Made by a program: the position numbers and the translations under genes | Assembly (NCBI GenBank): GCA_965279085.1 | Contig: OZ257149.1 | Coordinates: 3,658,001 to 3,722,000 of the forward strand | Reading direction: 5' to 3' | Length of the DNA stretch: 64,000 bases | From: UBA7672 sp965279085 | Lineage (GTDB): Bacteria > Pseudomonadota > Alphaproteobacteria > Caulobacterales > Hyphomonadaceae | Notes under the pieces: generated by a model | Told to the model about the DNA's origin: nothing | Databases searched by the model: none | The model's input: only the letters and a program-made list of their open reading frames with translations | Part shown: one piece after another, positions 1 to 8,453 of the stretch | Numbering within the stretch: position 1 is the first letter of the stretch | How the letters are laid out: the number at the start of each line of letters is the position of its first letter

Positions 1-1257
1 GATGTCCCGCAGGTCAGCGTCTCCATGCTGCTCGACACCGGCTATCCGGCTGACGAGACGACCATCAAGGACGGCCTCTCCAGTCTCACCGCCAACATGC
101 TGGACGAGGGCACGACCACGCGCTCGGCCCTGCAGATCGCCGACGAACTCGACCGTCTCGGCGCCTATGTCGGCACGGGCGGCGGCGGGGAAAACTCCAC
201 CGTCGAATTCTCTGCACTGAAACCGACGCTGGATCAGGTCATGACGATCTGGGCCGATGTCCTGCGCAACCCTGCCTTCAACGAAGCGGACTTCAAACGC
301 ATCCAGGCCCAGACGGCGCAGAGCCTGCAACAACAGATGCGCGACCCGAACTCCATCGGCCAGCGCGTGATGTCGAAAGTCCTCTGGGGCGACAAACACC
401 CCTACGGCCATCTCGTGATGCCGGACGAGATCACCTCGCTGACGCGAGCGGACACGGCGGCGTTCCACAAGAACTGGTACGGCCCGAACAACGCCACGCT
501 CTTCGTTGTCGGCGACACCACGATGGCGGAAATCACGCCGAAGCTCGAGGCCGCCCTGCGCGGCTGGGCCAATGCGCCGATGAAGCGCGAGCCCGTCGCG
601 CTGGGGACGCGGCCCACCAAGCCGACCGTCTATCTGGTCGACCGGCCGGATTCGGCCCAGTCGATCATCATGATCGGTTCGGTGCAGCCTCTGCGCAATC
701 CGGCCGAAGACACGCGCATGTCGGCGTTCAACGCGCTGTTCGGCGGCAACTTCACCAGCCGCGTGAACATGAACCTGCGGGAAGACAAAGGCTGGTCCTA
801 TGGCTCACGCTCGGGCATTTCCGGCGGCCGCGGCCCGCGCACCTTCACGATCACCGCGCCGGTGCAGACCGACGCCACGAAGGGCGCGCTTGTCGAACTG
901 CGCAAGGAACTGACCGATGTAGTCGGCAAACGCCCGCCGACGCCCGCTGAACTCGACACCGTGCGCACCAACACGCTGCTGGGCATGTCGAGCCGGTGGG
1001 AGACGGCTGACGCTGTGCTCGGCACGCTGCAGGACATCCACCAGTTCAACCTGCCGGCCGACTACTGGGCGAAATACGCCGACACCTACCGAACGGTGAG
1101 CCCGGCCGAGGTCGAGGCGATGGCGAAGAAGCTGATCCCGAACCAGAACCACGTCTGGGTGATCGTCGGCGACCGGGCAAAGATCGAGAAGGACGTTCGC
1201 TCGCTCAATATCGGCGAGGTCGTGATCGTCGATGCGAACGGGAATCCGGTAAATTGA
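1..1257 (+). CDS. M16 family (insulinase-like) peptidase, C-terminal part
   Basis: This reading frame is open from the first base of the window and gives 418 residues, so the gene starts upstream. It looks like the second half of a two-domain periplasmic M16 protein. Where a catalytic half would carry the zinc motif HxxEH, it reads LTANMLDEGT, so this half should be the non-catalytic partner. Typical M16 landmarks are visible: the HPYGH region, WYGPNNATLFVVGD, and FGGNFTSRVNMNLREDKGWSYG, which matches the RxxxGxxY-type substrate-contact segment. M16 proteins of about 900 residues fold as a clam of an active and an inactive half that degrades peptides. Whether the missing N-terminal half has the zinc site cannot be seen here. 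The family call is firm; the substrate is unknown. Confidence 0.85.
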   Translation, partial: DVPQVSVSMLLDTGYPADETTIKDGLSSLTANMLDEGTTTRSALQIADELDRLGAYVGTGGGGENSTVEFSALKPTLDQVMTIWADVLRNPAFNEADFKRIQAQTAQSLQQQMRDPNSIGQRVMSKVLWGDKHPYGHLVMPDEITSLTRADTAAFHKNWYGPNNATLFVVGDTTMAEITPKLEAALRGWANAPMKREPVALGTRPTKPTVYLVDRPDSAQSIIMIGSVQPLRNPAEDTRMSAFNALFGGNFTSRVNMNLREDKGWSYGSRSGISGGRGPRTFTITAPVQTDATKGALVELRKELTDVVGKRPPTPAELDTVRTNTLLGMSSRWETADAVLGTLQDIHQFNLPADYWAKYADTYRTVSPAEVEAMAKKLIPNQNHVWVIVGDRAKIEKDVRSLNIGEVVIVDANGNPVN

Positions 1258-1311
1258 CGCCGGATTGAACCTTCCGGCCTCTGCGGACGACTATGTTCGT
1301 AGAGGACGGAC

Positions 1312-1848
1312 ATGACAGACGACGTCAATCGGGCTTTCACCGCCATGCTGGTCCTTATGGCCCAGCAGGGTGAACGCGATGCGCTGGAGCGTCTCGCCGC
1401 CCGGTGGCGTCCGCGCCACTATGCCCATGCACGGCGCCTGCTGGGTCATGCCGACGGGGCCGCCGACGCGGTTCAGGAGGCATGGACCGGCATCGTGCGC
1501 GGGCTGGGGCGCCTGCGCGAGCCGGAACAGTTTCGGGCATGGTCCTACGCCATCGTGACGCGGCGGTGCCAGGACGCCATCCGCAGGAAAGGGCGCGAGC
1601 CGCCCGGCGATTCCGAAGCCGATCCGCCTGACCCCGCTGGAGGCGGAGATGAGCGGACGTCAGACCTGCGTCGCGCGATAGCCGCGTTGCCTCCCGACCA
1701 GCGCGCCGGGATCGCGCTCTTCTACATTGACGGGCTTTCGGTCGCGGAGATCGCCGAAGCGCTGCGAATTCCGGTGGGCACCGTGAAGACCAGCCTGTTC
1801 CACGCCCGGCGCGCATTGCGCCGTCAACTTGAAGGAGATGAAACATGA
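1312..1848 (+). CDS. ECF-type RNA polymerase sigma factor
   Basis: The 178-residue product has the two conserved ECF sigma regions. Region 2 is at about residues 20-90 (RHYAHARRLLGHADGAADAV, then FRAWSYAIVTRRCQDAIRRK). Region 4 is at about 120-172 (LPPDQRAGIALFYIDGLSVA, then a helix-turn-helix with IPVGTVKTSLFHARRAL). A Pro/Gly/Asp-rich linker separates them. Such factors redirect RNA polymerase to a small stress regulon. The stop codon overlaps the next start (ATGA), so the following membrane protein is translationally coupled, which is the usual arrangement for a sigma factor and its membrane antagonist. Which ECF subgroup it belongs to, and the signal, cannot be told from sequence alone. 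Confidence 0.9.
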   Translation: MTDDVNRAFTAMLVLMAQQGERDALERLAARWRPRHYAHARRLLGHADGAADAVQEAWTGIVRGLGRLREPEQFRAWSYAIVTRRCQDAIRRKGREPPGDSEADPPDPAGGGDERTSDLRRAIAALPPDQRAGIALFYIDGLSVAEIAEALRIPVGTVKTSLFHARRALRRQLEGDET

Positions 1849-2219
1849 GCAAGCTCGACGACGCCATCCAGCAGGCCCTGACCGCTGAGGACAAGGACTT
1901 CCTCGCGCAGTTCGAGAGGGAGCCCAACTCACTTGCGCAGATGGCCAGTGTGTTCAGCGGGCCTCTCGCGTGGATCTACGTCGCCTTCTTCGCTGCGGCC
2001 GTGATCCTCGCGCCGTTCGGTCTTTACTGCGGGTACCAGTTCTTCACCGCAACGGAACTCCGGCCGCTGTTCTACTGGGGCTTCGGCGTGACGACGATCC
2101 TGATTGTGCTGTCGGTTGTGCGGCTGGTGTTCTTCATGCAGATCAACACGAACCGGACGCTCCGCGAGATCAAGCGGCTTGAGTTGCGGATTGCACGGCT
2201 GGCCGCGCATGAGGGATAG
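1845..2219 (+). CDS. Small two-helix membrane protein coupled to ECF sigma factor (DUF6768-like)
   Basis: The 124-residue protein has an acidic amphipathic N-terminus (SKLDDAIQQALTAEDKDFLA), two membrane segments at about residues 40-60 and 75-95, and a basic C-terminal helix (INTNRTLREIKRLELRIARL). It resembles small proteins that accompany ECF sigma factors in Caulobacterales and related groups, which I recall as DUF6768; that assignment is from memory. The start codon overlaps the sigma factor stop by four bases. The layout suggests a membrane anchor or anti-sigma factor, but it has no ZAS zinc motif (HxxxCxxC) and no recognisable anti-sigma domain, so this role is inference. No third gene joins the unit, because the next gene is on the opposite strand. 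Confidence 0.75.
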   Translation: MSKLDDAIQQALTAEDKDFLAQFEREPNSLAQMASVFSGPLAWIYVAFFAAAVILAPFGLYCGYQFFTATELRPLFYWGFGVTTILIVLSVVRLVFFMQINTNRTLREIKRLELRIARLAAHEG

Positions 2220-2240
2220 CGCGAACGGGAATCCGGCGAA

Positions 2241-2582
2241 CTAGTTCACGGAGATGAAGAGCTCGGCGGCGTTCGCAAACATCGCCGGCAGCTCAGCGCT
2301 GGCCCAGGTCTGGCCGTTCTTCAGGTCGATCGCCATTGAGTTGCCATCCGTGTCGCGGATGACGATCCGGCGGCGCGACTGGCGCTCTTCCATGGTCGAA
2401 GCGGGCTTCAGGCGCAGCTGGATCCGGTCCTGCGTCTGGGTAAAGCCAAGGAACGGGCCCTCCAGCTGAACCGCACGAACGCCATCCACGGTCTCACTCA
2501 CCGCCGGCTGGAACACCGTAAGCGCCGCCGGAGTAATCGTAAGAACCGCCGCCGCCGCAACAAAGAGAATCTTGGAAAGCAT
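2241..2582 (-). CDS. Exported hypothetical protein
   Basis: The 113-residue protein begins with a signal peptide (hydrophobic residues 4-22, MLSKILFVAAAAVLTITPAA). The rest is a small soluble domain of mixed charge, with RIQLRLKPASTMEERQSRRR followed by VIRDTDGNSMAIDLKNGQTW. No family is recognised. It converges on the sigma/membrane-protein pair, with 21 bases between the two stops. It is probably secreted to the periplasm. Reading-frame composition and the clean signal peptide support it as a real gene; no function is proposed. Confidence 0.6.
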   Translation of the reverse strand: MLSKILFVAAAAVLTITPAALTVFQPAVSETVDGVRAVQLEGPFLGFTQTQDRIQLRLKPASTMEERQSRRRIVIRDTDGNSMAIDLKNGQTWASAELPAMFANAAELFISVN

Positions 2583-2672
2583 GATTGACCCGTTTCAGGC
2601 CGCATCCCGACGGCCCCTCGGCGGGAGTCCGCAAGCTGCGTGCCTGACGGCGGAGTCATTAACCGTAAGAGC

Positions 2673-3890
2673 TCAGTCCGCCTTGGCGGGCGCGCTTGTG
2701 CTTGGGGGAGTTGCTTCCGGCGTCTCGCCCGTCTTCGGCTTGCGCCTGCGGATGCGCAGGGCGTGGCGCAGGCGGGCCAGCCGCTTCCAGAACTTGCGCC
2801 GTTCCGGGACCGGCAGCGGTTCGAGATTGTTTACGAACTGCTCGGCGCAGGCCCGCCATGAATAGGTCTCGGCATAGGCGCGGGTGACCTCGCGCGAACA
2901 CTTCAGCGCTTCCATGCAGGCCGTGGCGAGATCGTCGTTCACCGCGCCCGCGCCCGTTCCCGGGATCAGGTCGCGCGGCCCCGGCACGTTGAAGCCTGCC
3001 ACCGGCGTTCCCGCCGCCATCGCCTCCAGCACCACCAGCCCGAACGTGTCGGTCAGGCTCGGGAAGCAGAACACGTCGGCGTTGGCAAAGCACGCCGCCA
3101 GCTCCTCGCCCTGTTTCACGCCGAGGAAGTGCGCGTCCTTGTGCTTCTCTCTCAGTGCTTCCAGTTGAGGCCCATCGCCGACCACCACCTTCGTCCCCGG
3201 CAGCGGCGTATCGAGGAACGTCGCGATGTTCTTCTCGACCGCCACGCGGCCGACATTCAGCCAGATCGGCTGCTTCATGCCCTTGAATGGCCCGCGATCA
3301 TCGAGACGCTTGGCCGGATGGAACAGGTCGGTGTCCACTCCGCGCGACCACGGCGCGATGTTCTTGAACCCACGCGCCTCCAGCTCGTCGCGCATCGACG
3401 GCGTCGCCACCATCACGCGGCCCGAGTATTTGTGGAATTCTCGGAAGACCGTGTAGCCCGCCCACACCGGCACGAACGGGAAACGCGCGTTCACATATTC
3501 CGGGAAGCGCGTGTGATAGCTGGTCGTGTACGGAAACTTGTGGCGCAGGCACACGGCGCGCGCCGCCCAGCCCAGCGGCCCTTCCGTGGCGATATGCACC
3601 GCGTCCGGTTCGAATTCGAGGAAACGCTCCTCGATGATCTTCTTGGCGCCGAAGGCCAGCCGGATCTCGGAATAGGTCGGCAGGGGAATCGTCTTGAAGC
3701 CGTTCGGGGAAACGATGTCCCACGTATGGCCCAGCTCCTCGCACTCGGTGATCACGCGCTTCATCGTGCGCACGACGCCGTTGACCTGCGGATCCCAGGC
3801 GTCGGTTACAAGCATGATCCGCATTTGGCGGCGCAGGTCCTTTGCGTTATCGGCGGCGTTTGATAGCGGGCTGGGACGGGTTACGTCCAT
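2673..3890 (-). CDS. GT4-family glycosyltransferase (mannosyltransferase-like)
   Basis: This GT-B fold glycosyltransferase has about 405 residues. The N-terminal acceptor domain opens with MRIMLVTDAWDPQVNGVVRT, typical of GT4 mannosyl/glucosyltransferases of the PimB/MgtA type. The C-terminal nucleotide-sugar domain has WLNVGRVAVEKNI, VVVGDGPQLEAL and the EX7E-type signature DTFGLVVLEAMAAG, where the first acidic residue is Asp instead of Glu. The open frame continues upstream into putA territory. I chose the ATG at 3890; an ATG at 3824 (MRIMLV) is equally possible and sits closer to the family's usual N-terminus. It is probably a cytoplasmic or membrane-peripheral enzyme of glycolipid or polysaccharide synthesis. 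It is transcribed divergently from putA. The C-terminus is basic and then Pro/Thr/Ala-rich. Confidence 0.85.
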   Translation of the reverse strand: MDVTRPSPLSNAADNAKDLRRQMRIMLVTDAWDPQVNGVVRTMKRVITECEELGHTWDIVSPNGFKTIPLPTYSEIRLAFGAKKIIEERFLEFEPDAVHIATEGPLGWAARAVCLRHKFPYTTSYHTRFPEYVNARFPFVPVWAGYTVFREFHKYSGRVMVATPSMRDELEARGFKNIAPWSRGVDTDLFHPAKRLDDRGPFKGMKQPIWLNVGRVAVEKNIATFLDTPLPGTKVVVGDGPQLEALREKHKDAHFLGVKQGEELAACFANADVFCFPSLTDTFGLVVLEAMAAGTPVAGFNVPGPRDLIPGTGAGAVNDDLATACMEALKCSREVTRAYAETYSWRACAEQFVNNLEPLPVPERRKFWKRLARLRHALRIRRRKPKTGETPEATPPSTSAPAKAD

Positions 3891-3954
3891 GGCTAGGTCA
3901 GAATATGGCGTCTGGGCCCCGATTCGGGCACGACGGTTGCGGGTCAGGTGGCAG

Positions 3955-6900
3955 ATGACAAAAGCTATTACGTCTTCCTTGCGCTCTCCGGATGCACTGG
4001 ATGCTGGGAAATTCGAGGACGAGGCGAAGCGCATCGCCGAACTGCTGGCGAACCCGGCGCTCGATGCGGCGGAGCGTCGCGCGGCCGCCGCCGCCGCCCG
4101 CGACATCGTGCTGAAGGCCCGCGCCGAGACACGCCAGTCCGGCCTGATGGAATCCTTCCTCGAGGAGTTCGGCCTCTCGAACCCCGAAGGCCTCGCGCTG
4201 ATGTGCCTCGCCGAGGCGCTGCTGCGCGTGCCCGACGCCGAGACCGCCGACGCGCTCATTGCGGAAAAGATCTCCACCGGCGAATGGGGCGATCACAACG
4301 GCAAGTCGGACTCGCTGCTGGTCAACGCCTCTACCTGGGGCCTGATGCTCACCGGCCGCATCGTCCGCCCGCCGGAAGACGCCGAGAAAGATCCCGGCGG
4401 CTTCATCGGCCGTATGGTGCGCCAGGCCGGCGAGCCCGTGATCCGCGCCGCGATGATGCAGGCGATGCGCATCATGGGCGGTCAGTTCGTCATGGGCCGC
4501 ACGATCGACGAAGCGATCAAGCGCGGCCAGCGCTCGGTGAAGAAGGGCGAGGCGGCAAGCCACTCCTTCGACATGCTGGGCGAGGGCGCTCGCACCATGG
4601 CCGACGCTCGCCGCTATTTCGACAGCTACGCAAATGCGATTGGAGAAGTCGGCAAGGCCAGGACCGGCGCGAACCCCGAAACCGCCGACGGCATCTCGGT
4701 GAAGCTCTCCGCGCTCCACCCCGCCTACCGCGCTGTGCAGGGCGAGCGCGTCCACCGCGAACTCTATCCGATGGTCGCCGAACTCGCGAAGCTCGCCGCG
4801 AAGCAGAACATCAATTTCACGCTCGACGCCGAAGAAGCCGACCGTCTCGCTCTCTCGCTCTCGCTCCTCGAAAAGCTGGCGAAGGACAAGGACACCGCCG
4901 GCTGGACCGGCCTCGGCCTCGCCATCCAGGCCTACCAGAAGCGTGGAGAAGCCCTCGTTGGCTGGCTCGGCGATCTTTCCCGCGAGTCCAACCGCCGCCT
5001 GATGGTCCGCCTCGTCAAAGGCGCCTACTGGGACTCGGAAGTGAAACGCGCCCAGGTCGATGGCCAGCCCGACTATCCTGTCTTCACCACCAAGCAGGCA
5101 ACCGACGTCTCCTATCTCACCTGCGCCAAGGCGCTGATCGAGACCGGTCCGTCCATCTATCCGCAGTTCGCCACCCACAACGCCCACTCGCTCGCCTCGA
5201 TCGAGCACATGGCGAAACGGGGAGGCCGCACCGACTTCGAATTCCAGCGCCTGCACGGCATGGGCGTCGCGCTCTACAAGGCCGCGGGACGCGAACGCTC
5301 CGTGCGCATCTACGCCCCCGTCGGCGCGCACCAGGATCTCTTGCCCTATCTCGTCCGCCGCCTGCTGGAGAACGGCGCCAACACCTCCTTCGTCCACTCC
5401 TTCCTCGACGAGGATGTGCCGGCTGATCGCATCGCCACGGACCCCTACGCGCTGCTCGCCGCCTCGCCCTCGCGCCACCCGCGCATCCCCGCGCCGCCCG
5501 CGCTCTACGGCGCCGCGCGCACCAACTCGCGCGGCCTCGATTTCAGCCAGAGAGAAGTCCGCGAGCGCATCACGGACACAGTTGCGAAACTCGACGCGGC
5601 CGGTCCGCTCGCCGTCGGCCCCATCGTCAATGGCAAGACCATCGCCGGCACGCCGGAAAACCTGAACGCCCCCGCCGACAGCTCCCGCATCGTCGGCCGC
5701 GTCTCGTCCGCCACCGACGCCGACATCGATGCCGCCTACACGTCCGCGCAGGAATACCAGCCGCACTGGAACGCCGTCGGCGGCGCCAAGCGCGCCGATA
5801 TCCTCGAAGCCATGGCCAACGCCATGGAGCAGGACACGGATCGCCTGATCGCCATTCTCGCCCGCGAAGGCGGCAAGACGCTCGATGACTGCATCGCCGA
5901 AGTCCGCGAAGCGGTCGACTTCTGCCGCTACTACGCCGTCGAGGCCGAGACGAAGTTCAAGGGCCTCGAAACGCTTCCTGGCCCCGCGGGCGAAACCAAC
6001 GGCCTCGAAATGATGGGCCGCGGCGTCTTCGTCTGCATCTCGCCGTGGAACTTTCCGCTCGCCATCTTCACCGGCCAGATCGCCGGCACGCTCGCCGCCG
6101 GCAACACCGTGCTCGCCAAGCCCGCAGAACAGACGCCAATCATCGCGCATGAAGCCGTGAAGCTGTTCCATGCAGCAGGCTTGCCCGTCGAAGCGCTCCA
6201 CCTTCTCACCGGCGACGGCAAGGTTGGCGGCAAGCTTACCGGCGATCCACGCTGCGGCGGCGTCGCCTTCACCGGCTCCACCGAAGTCGCGCGCATCATC
6301 AACCGCACGCTCGCGGCAAAGGATGGCCCCATCGCGCCGCTGATCGCCGAAACCGGCGGCCTCAACGCCATGTTCTGCGACACGACCGCGCTGAAAGAGC
6401 AGGTGGTGGACGACGTCATCATGTCCGCCTTCCGCTCCGCCGGCCAACGCTGCTCGGCCCTCCGCATTCTCCTTCTGCCGCACGAGACCGCCGACGCCAC
6501 CGTCGAGATGATCAAGGGCGCGATGGAAGTGCTGGTGCTCGGCGATCCCGCCGATCCCGCAACCGATGTCGGCCCCATCATCGACGCCGAAGCTCGCAAG
6601 CTGCTCGACGACCATTTCGCGAAGATGACCGCCGCCGGCTACGCCACCTGGCAGCGCGACATCGGCGCCCTGCGCGAGAAAGGCTCGTTCTTCGGCCCGG
6701 CCATAGTCGAGCTGCCGTCGCTGAAGGCGATCGACAGGGAAGTCTTCGGCCCCATCCTCCACGTCATCCGCTATGACCCGGACGACATCGAAACCGTCGG
6801 CGGTGAACTCTCGGCGAAAGGCTACGGCCTCACGCTCGGCGTCCACTCCCGCCTCGAAGGCTTCGCCGAGAAAGTGAAAGCTGCCGTCCGCGCCGGCAAT

Positions 6901-7083
6901 GTCTACGTCAACCGCTCGATCATCGGCGCCGTCGTCGGCGTCCAGCCCTTCGGCGGCTCAGGCCTCTCCGGCACCGGCCCCAAAGCCGGCGGCCCCCACT
7001 ACGTCGCAAGGTTCGCCACCGAGCGCACCGTCACCGTCAACATCGCCGCACAAGGCGGCGATCCGACGTTGCTGAATCTATAG
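3955..7083 (+). CDS. putA: Bifunctional proline dehydrogenase / L-glutamate-gamma-semialdehyde dehydrogenase
   Basis: PutA oxidises proline to glutamate: FAD-dependent proline dehydrogenase makes P5C, and an NAD-dependent aldehyde dehydrogenase finishes the reaction. The product has 1042 residues from the ATG at 3955, preceded by AGGTGG. The PRODH barrel spans about residues 70-430, with RRLMVRLVKGAYWDSEVKRA, FATHNAHS and the flavin-site segment YAPVGAHQDLLPYLVRRLLE. The ALDH domain spans about 500-1015, with SPWNFPLAIFTGQIA, FTGSTEVA, general base Glu799 (IAETGG) and catalytic Cys833 (AGQRCSALR). It starts without the ribbon-helix-helix DNA-binding domain, so it is a minimal catalytic PutA and not a self-repressor. 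The length fits short PutA proteins of rhizobia. An internal antisense frame is a codon-bias shadow. Confidence 0.97.
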   Translation: MTKAITSSLRSPDALDAGKFEDEAKRIAELLANPALDAAERRAAAAAARDIVLKARAETRQSGLMESFLEEFGLSNPEGLALMCLAEALLRVPDAETADALIAEKISTGEWGDHNGKSDSLLVNASTWGLMLTGRIVRPPEDAEKDPGGFIGRMVRQAGEPVIRAAMMQAMRIMGGQFVMGRTIDEAIKRGQRSVKKGEAASHSFDMLGEGARTMADARRYFDSYANAIGEVGKARTGANPETADGISVKLSALHPAYRAVQGERVHRELYPMVAELAKLAAKQNINFTLDAEEADRLALSLSLLEKLAKDKDTAGWTGLGLAIQAYQKRGEALVGWLGDLSRESNRRLMVRLVKGAYWDSEVKRAQVDGQPDYPVFTTKQATDVSYLTCAKALIETGPSIYPQFATHNAHSLASIEHMAKRGGRTDFEFQRLHGMGVALYKAAGRERSVRIYAPVGAHQDLLPYLVRRLLENGANTSFVHSFLDEDVPADRIATDPYALLAASPSRHPRIPAPPALYGAARTNSRGLDFSQREVRERITDTVAKLDAAGPLAVGPIVNGKTIAGTPENLNAPADSSRIVGRVSSATDADIDAAYTSAQEYQPHWNAVGGAKRADILEAMANAMEQDTDRLIAILAREGGKTLDDCIAEVREAVDFCRYYAVEAETKFKGLETLPGPAGETNGLEMMGRGVFVCISPWNFPLAIFTGQIAGTLAAGNTVLAKPAEQTPIIAHEAVKLFHAAGLPVEALHLLTGDGKVGGKLTGDPRCGGVAFTGSTEVARIINRTLAAKDGPIAPLIAETGGLNAMFCDTTALKEQVVDDVIMSAFRSAGQRCSALRILLLPHETADATVEMIKGAMEVLVLGDPADPATDVGPIIDAEARKLLDDHFAKMTAAGYATWQRDIGALREKGSFFGPAIVELPSLKAIDREVFGPILHVIRYDPDDIETVGGELSAKGYGLTLGVHSRLEGFAEKVKAAVRAGNVYVNRSIIGAVVGVQPFGGSGLSGTGPKAGGPHYVARFATERTVTVNIAAQGGDPTLLNL

Positions 7084-7144
7084 TAGCACTTGTCCACAGG
7101 GCGGCGCGCGGACTATCGTGTGCCTTGGTGGTGAGGGACGGGAC

Positions 7145-8449
7145 ATGGCTGAGGGCGTGACGCCAACCGGCCGCAAGGATCCTGATGATCCGGCCGACAA
7201 GACCGGCCAGTCGGACGCAAACGAGCGATCCGTCGAAGGAATGACCTGCTTCGTGATCATGCCCTACGGCGTAAAGGAAGATCCCTACAGCCACGAGACG
7301 ACGGATTTCGATCAAGTCTATCGCGATCTGATCAAACCGGCCGCGCGGGAGCTGGGCCTTGATTGCAAGCGATCTGACGAGGTCAACCAGGCCGGCCTGA
7401 TTCATCGCGAGATGATCGACAGTATCATCAATGCAGACGTCTGCATCGTCGACATTACCACCGGCAATCCGAACGTCATGTATGAACTCGGCATCCGTCA
7501 TACGGCGTGGAAGTCGGGCACCATCATCATTCGCCGACGCGACAATCGCATACCCTTCAACATCGCTGGCATGCGCGCGATGGACTATGACGTCGGTGAT
7601 CCGGCGTCCGCGTCGTTGTCAGACAAGCTGATCCAGCAGCGGGAGTTGCTGAAGACGAATCTGCGCAACAGCCTGTTGGTGCGCAATGTCGACAGCCTCG
7701 TCCACACCATCGTTCCCGGCCTCAACGTTGCGCGACGCCCTAAGCCGCTGGCCATGCGTGAGATCAAGCGTTTTTGTGTAGCGGGTGGCAACGGCCGCAA
7801 GTGCATCGAGATCGTCACGGGTGATATCGCCAACATCGACACGATCGACGTCTGGGTGAATCCGGAAAACACGCGCATGGAACTCGGGCGGCTCCACGAC
7901 AGTTCCGTGTCGGCCATCATTCGCTATTTCGGCGCGCGTAAGGACGCACGCGGCCAGGTGACCGACGATACGATAACCCGCCTTCTTCGCGACAAGCTCG
8001 GACGCAAGTACTGGGCGGGCGTGGAGCCTGGAACCATCGTGCGAACTGGCGCTGGCCAGCTCGAACGCACAAACAAGGTTCGCATGCTCCTTCATGTCGC
8101 CGCACAGCATGGCGAGCCAACGCTGGGCTACAGCCCGATCCGTGGCTATGTCCGCTGCCTAACCGCAGCGCTCGACGATATGGACGCGCTCAACGCCGCT
8201 CCGTGGTCGCCGTACAGGAAAGCGCCATTGAAGTCTGTGCTCTTCCCGCTGTTCGGCACGCGCTCTGGTGGTGTTGATCCGCAGGACATGACCTATGATC
8301 TCGTTCGTGGCGCGGCCGAGTACTTTCGTACCTGGCCAAACACGAAAATCGAGCGCGTGGCCTTTCTTGCATACACCGACGCTGATCTGGCGCTCTGCCA
8401 AACAGCGGTGCAACGCAACGGACTGGTCCCACTGAAAGCGCCAGCCTAG
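7145..8449 (+). CDS. NDT/TIR-like domain fused to a macro domain, putative nucleotide-signalling or defence protein
   Basis: The product has 434 residues with no signal peptide or membrane segment. After a polar leader, residues 33-165 form a nucleoside 2-deoxyribosyltransferase/TIR-like Rossmann domain: MTCFVIMPYG, DQVYRDLIKPAARELGL, then NADVCIVDITTGNPNVMYELG. Glu114 of YELG is at the position of the catalytic nucleophile in deoxyribosyltransferases and of the NADase glutamate in TIR proteins. Residues 220-430 read as a macro domain: CIEIVTGDIANIDTIDVWVN, then PENTRMELGRL, and near the end VLFPLFGTRSGG and IERVAFLAYTD, matching the ADP-ribose-binding loops. Macro domains bind or hydrolyse ADP-ribose derivatives. 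The gene stands alone between putA and an amidohydrolase and looks less GC-biased than its neighbours. The domain calls are good; the biological role is inference. Confidence 0.8.
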   Translation: MAEGVTPTGRKDPDDPADKTGQSDANERSVEGMTCFVIMPYGVKEDPYSHETTDFDQVYRDLIKPAARELGLDCKRSDEVNQAGLIHREMIDSIINADVCIVDITTGNPNVMYELGIRHTAWKSGTIIIRRRDNRIPFNIAGMRAMDYDVGDPASASLSDKLIQQRELLKTNLRNSLLVRNVDSLVHTIVPGLNVARRPKPLAMREIKRFCVAGGNGRKCIEIVTGDIANIDTIDVWVNPENTRMELGRLHDSSVSAIIRYFGARKDARGQVTDDTITRLLRDKLGRKYWAGVEPGTIVRTGAGQLERTNKVRMLLHVAAQHGEPTLGYSPIRGYVRCLTAALDDMDALNAAPWSPYRKAPLKSVLFPLFGTRSGGVDPQDMTYDLVRGAAEYFRTWPNTKIERVAFLAYTDADLALCQTAVQRNGLVPLKAPA

Positions 8450-8453
8450 ACGT

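Noticed and set aside
3694..3954. Longer N-terminus of PutA
   Set aside because: It would overlap the divergent glycosyltransferase gene and adds residues without family support; the start at 3955 has a ribosome-binding site.
3898..6846. 982-residue minus-strand open frame opposite putA
   Set aside because: It has no start signal or domain, and its composition is that of the antisense of a GC-rich gene. putA on the plus strand is unambiguous.
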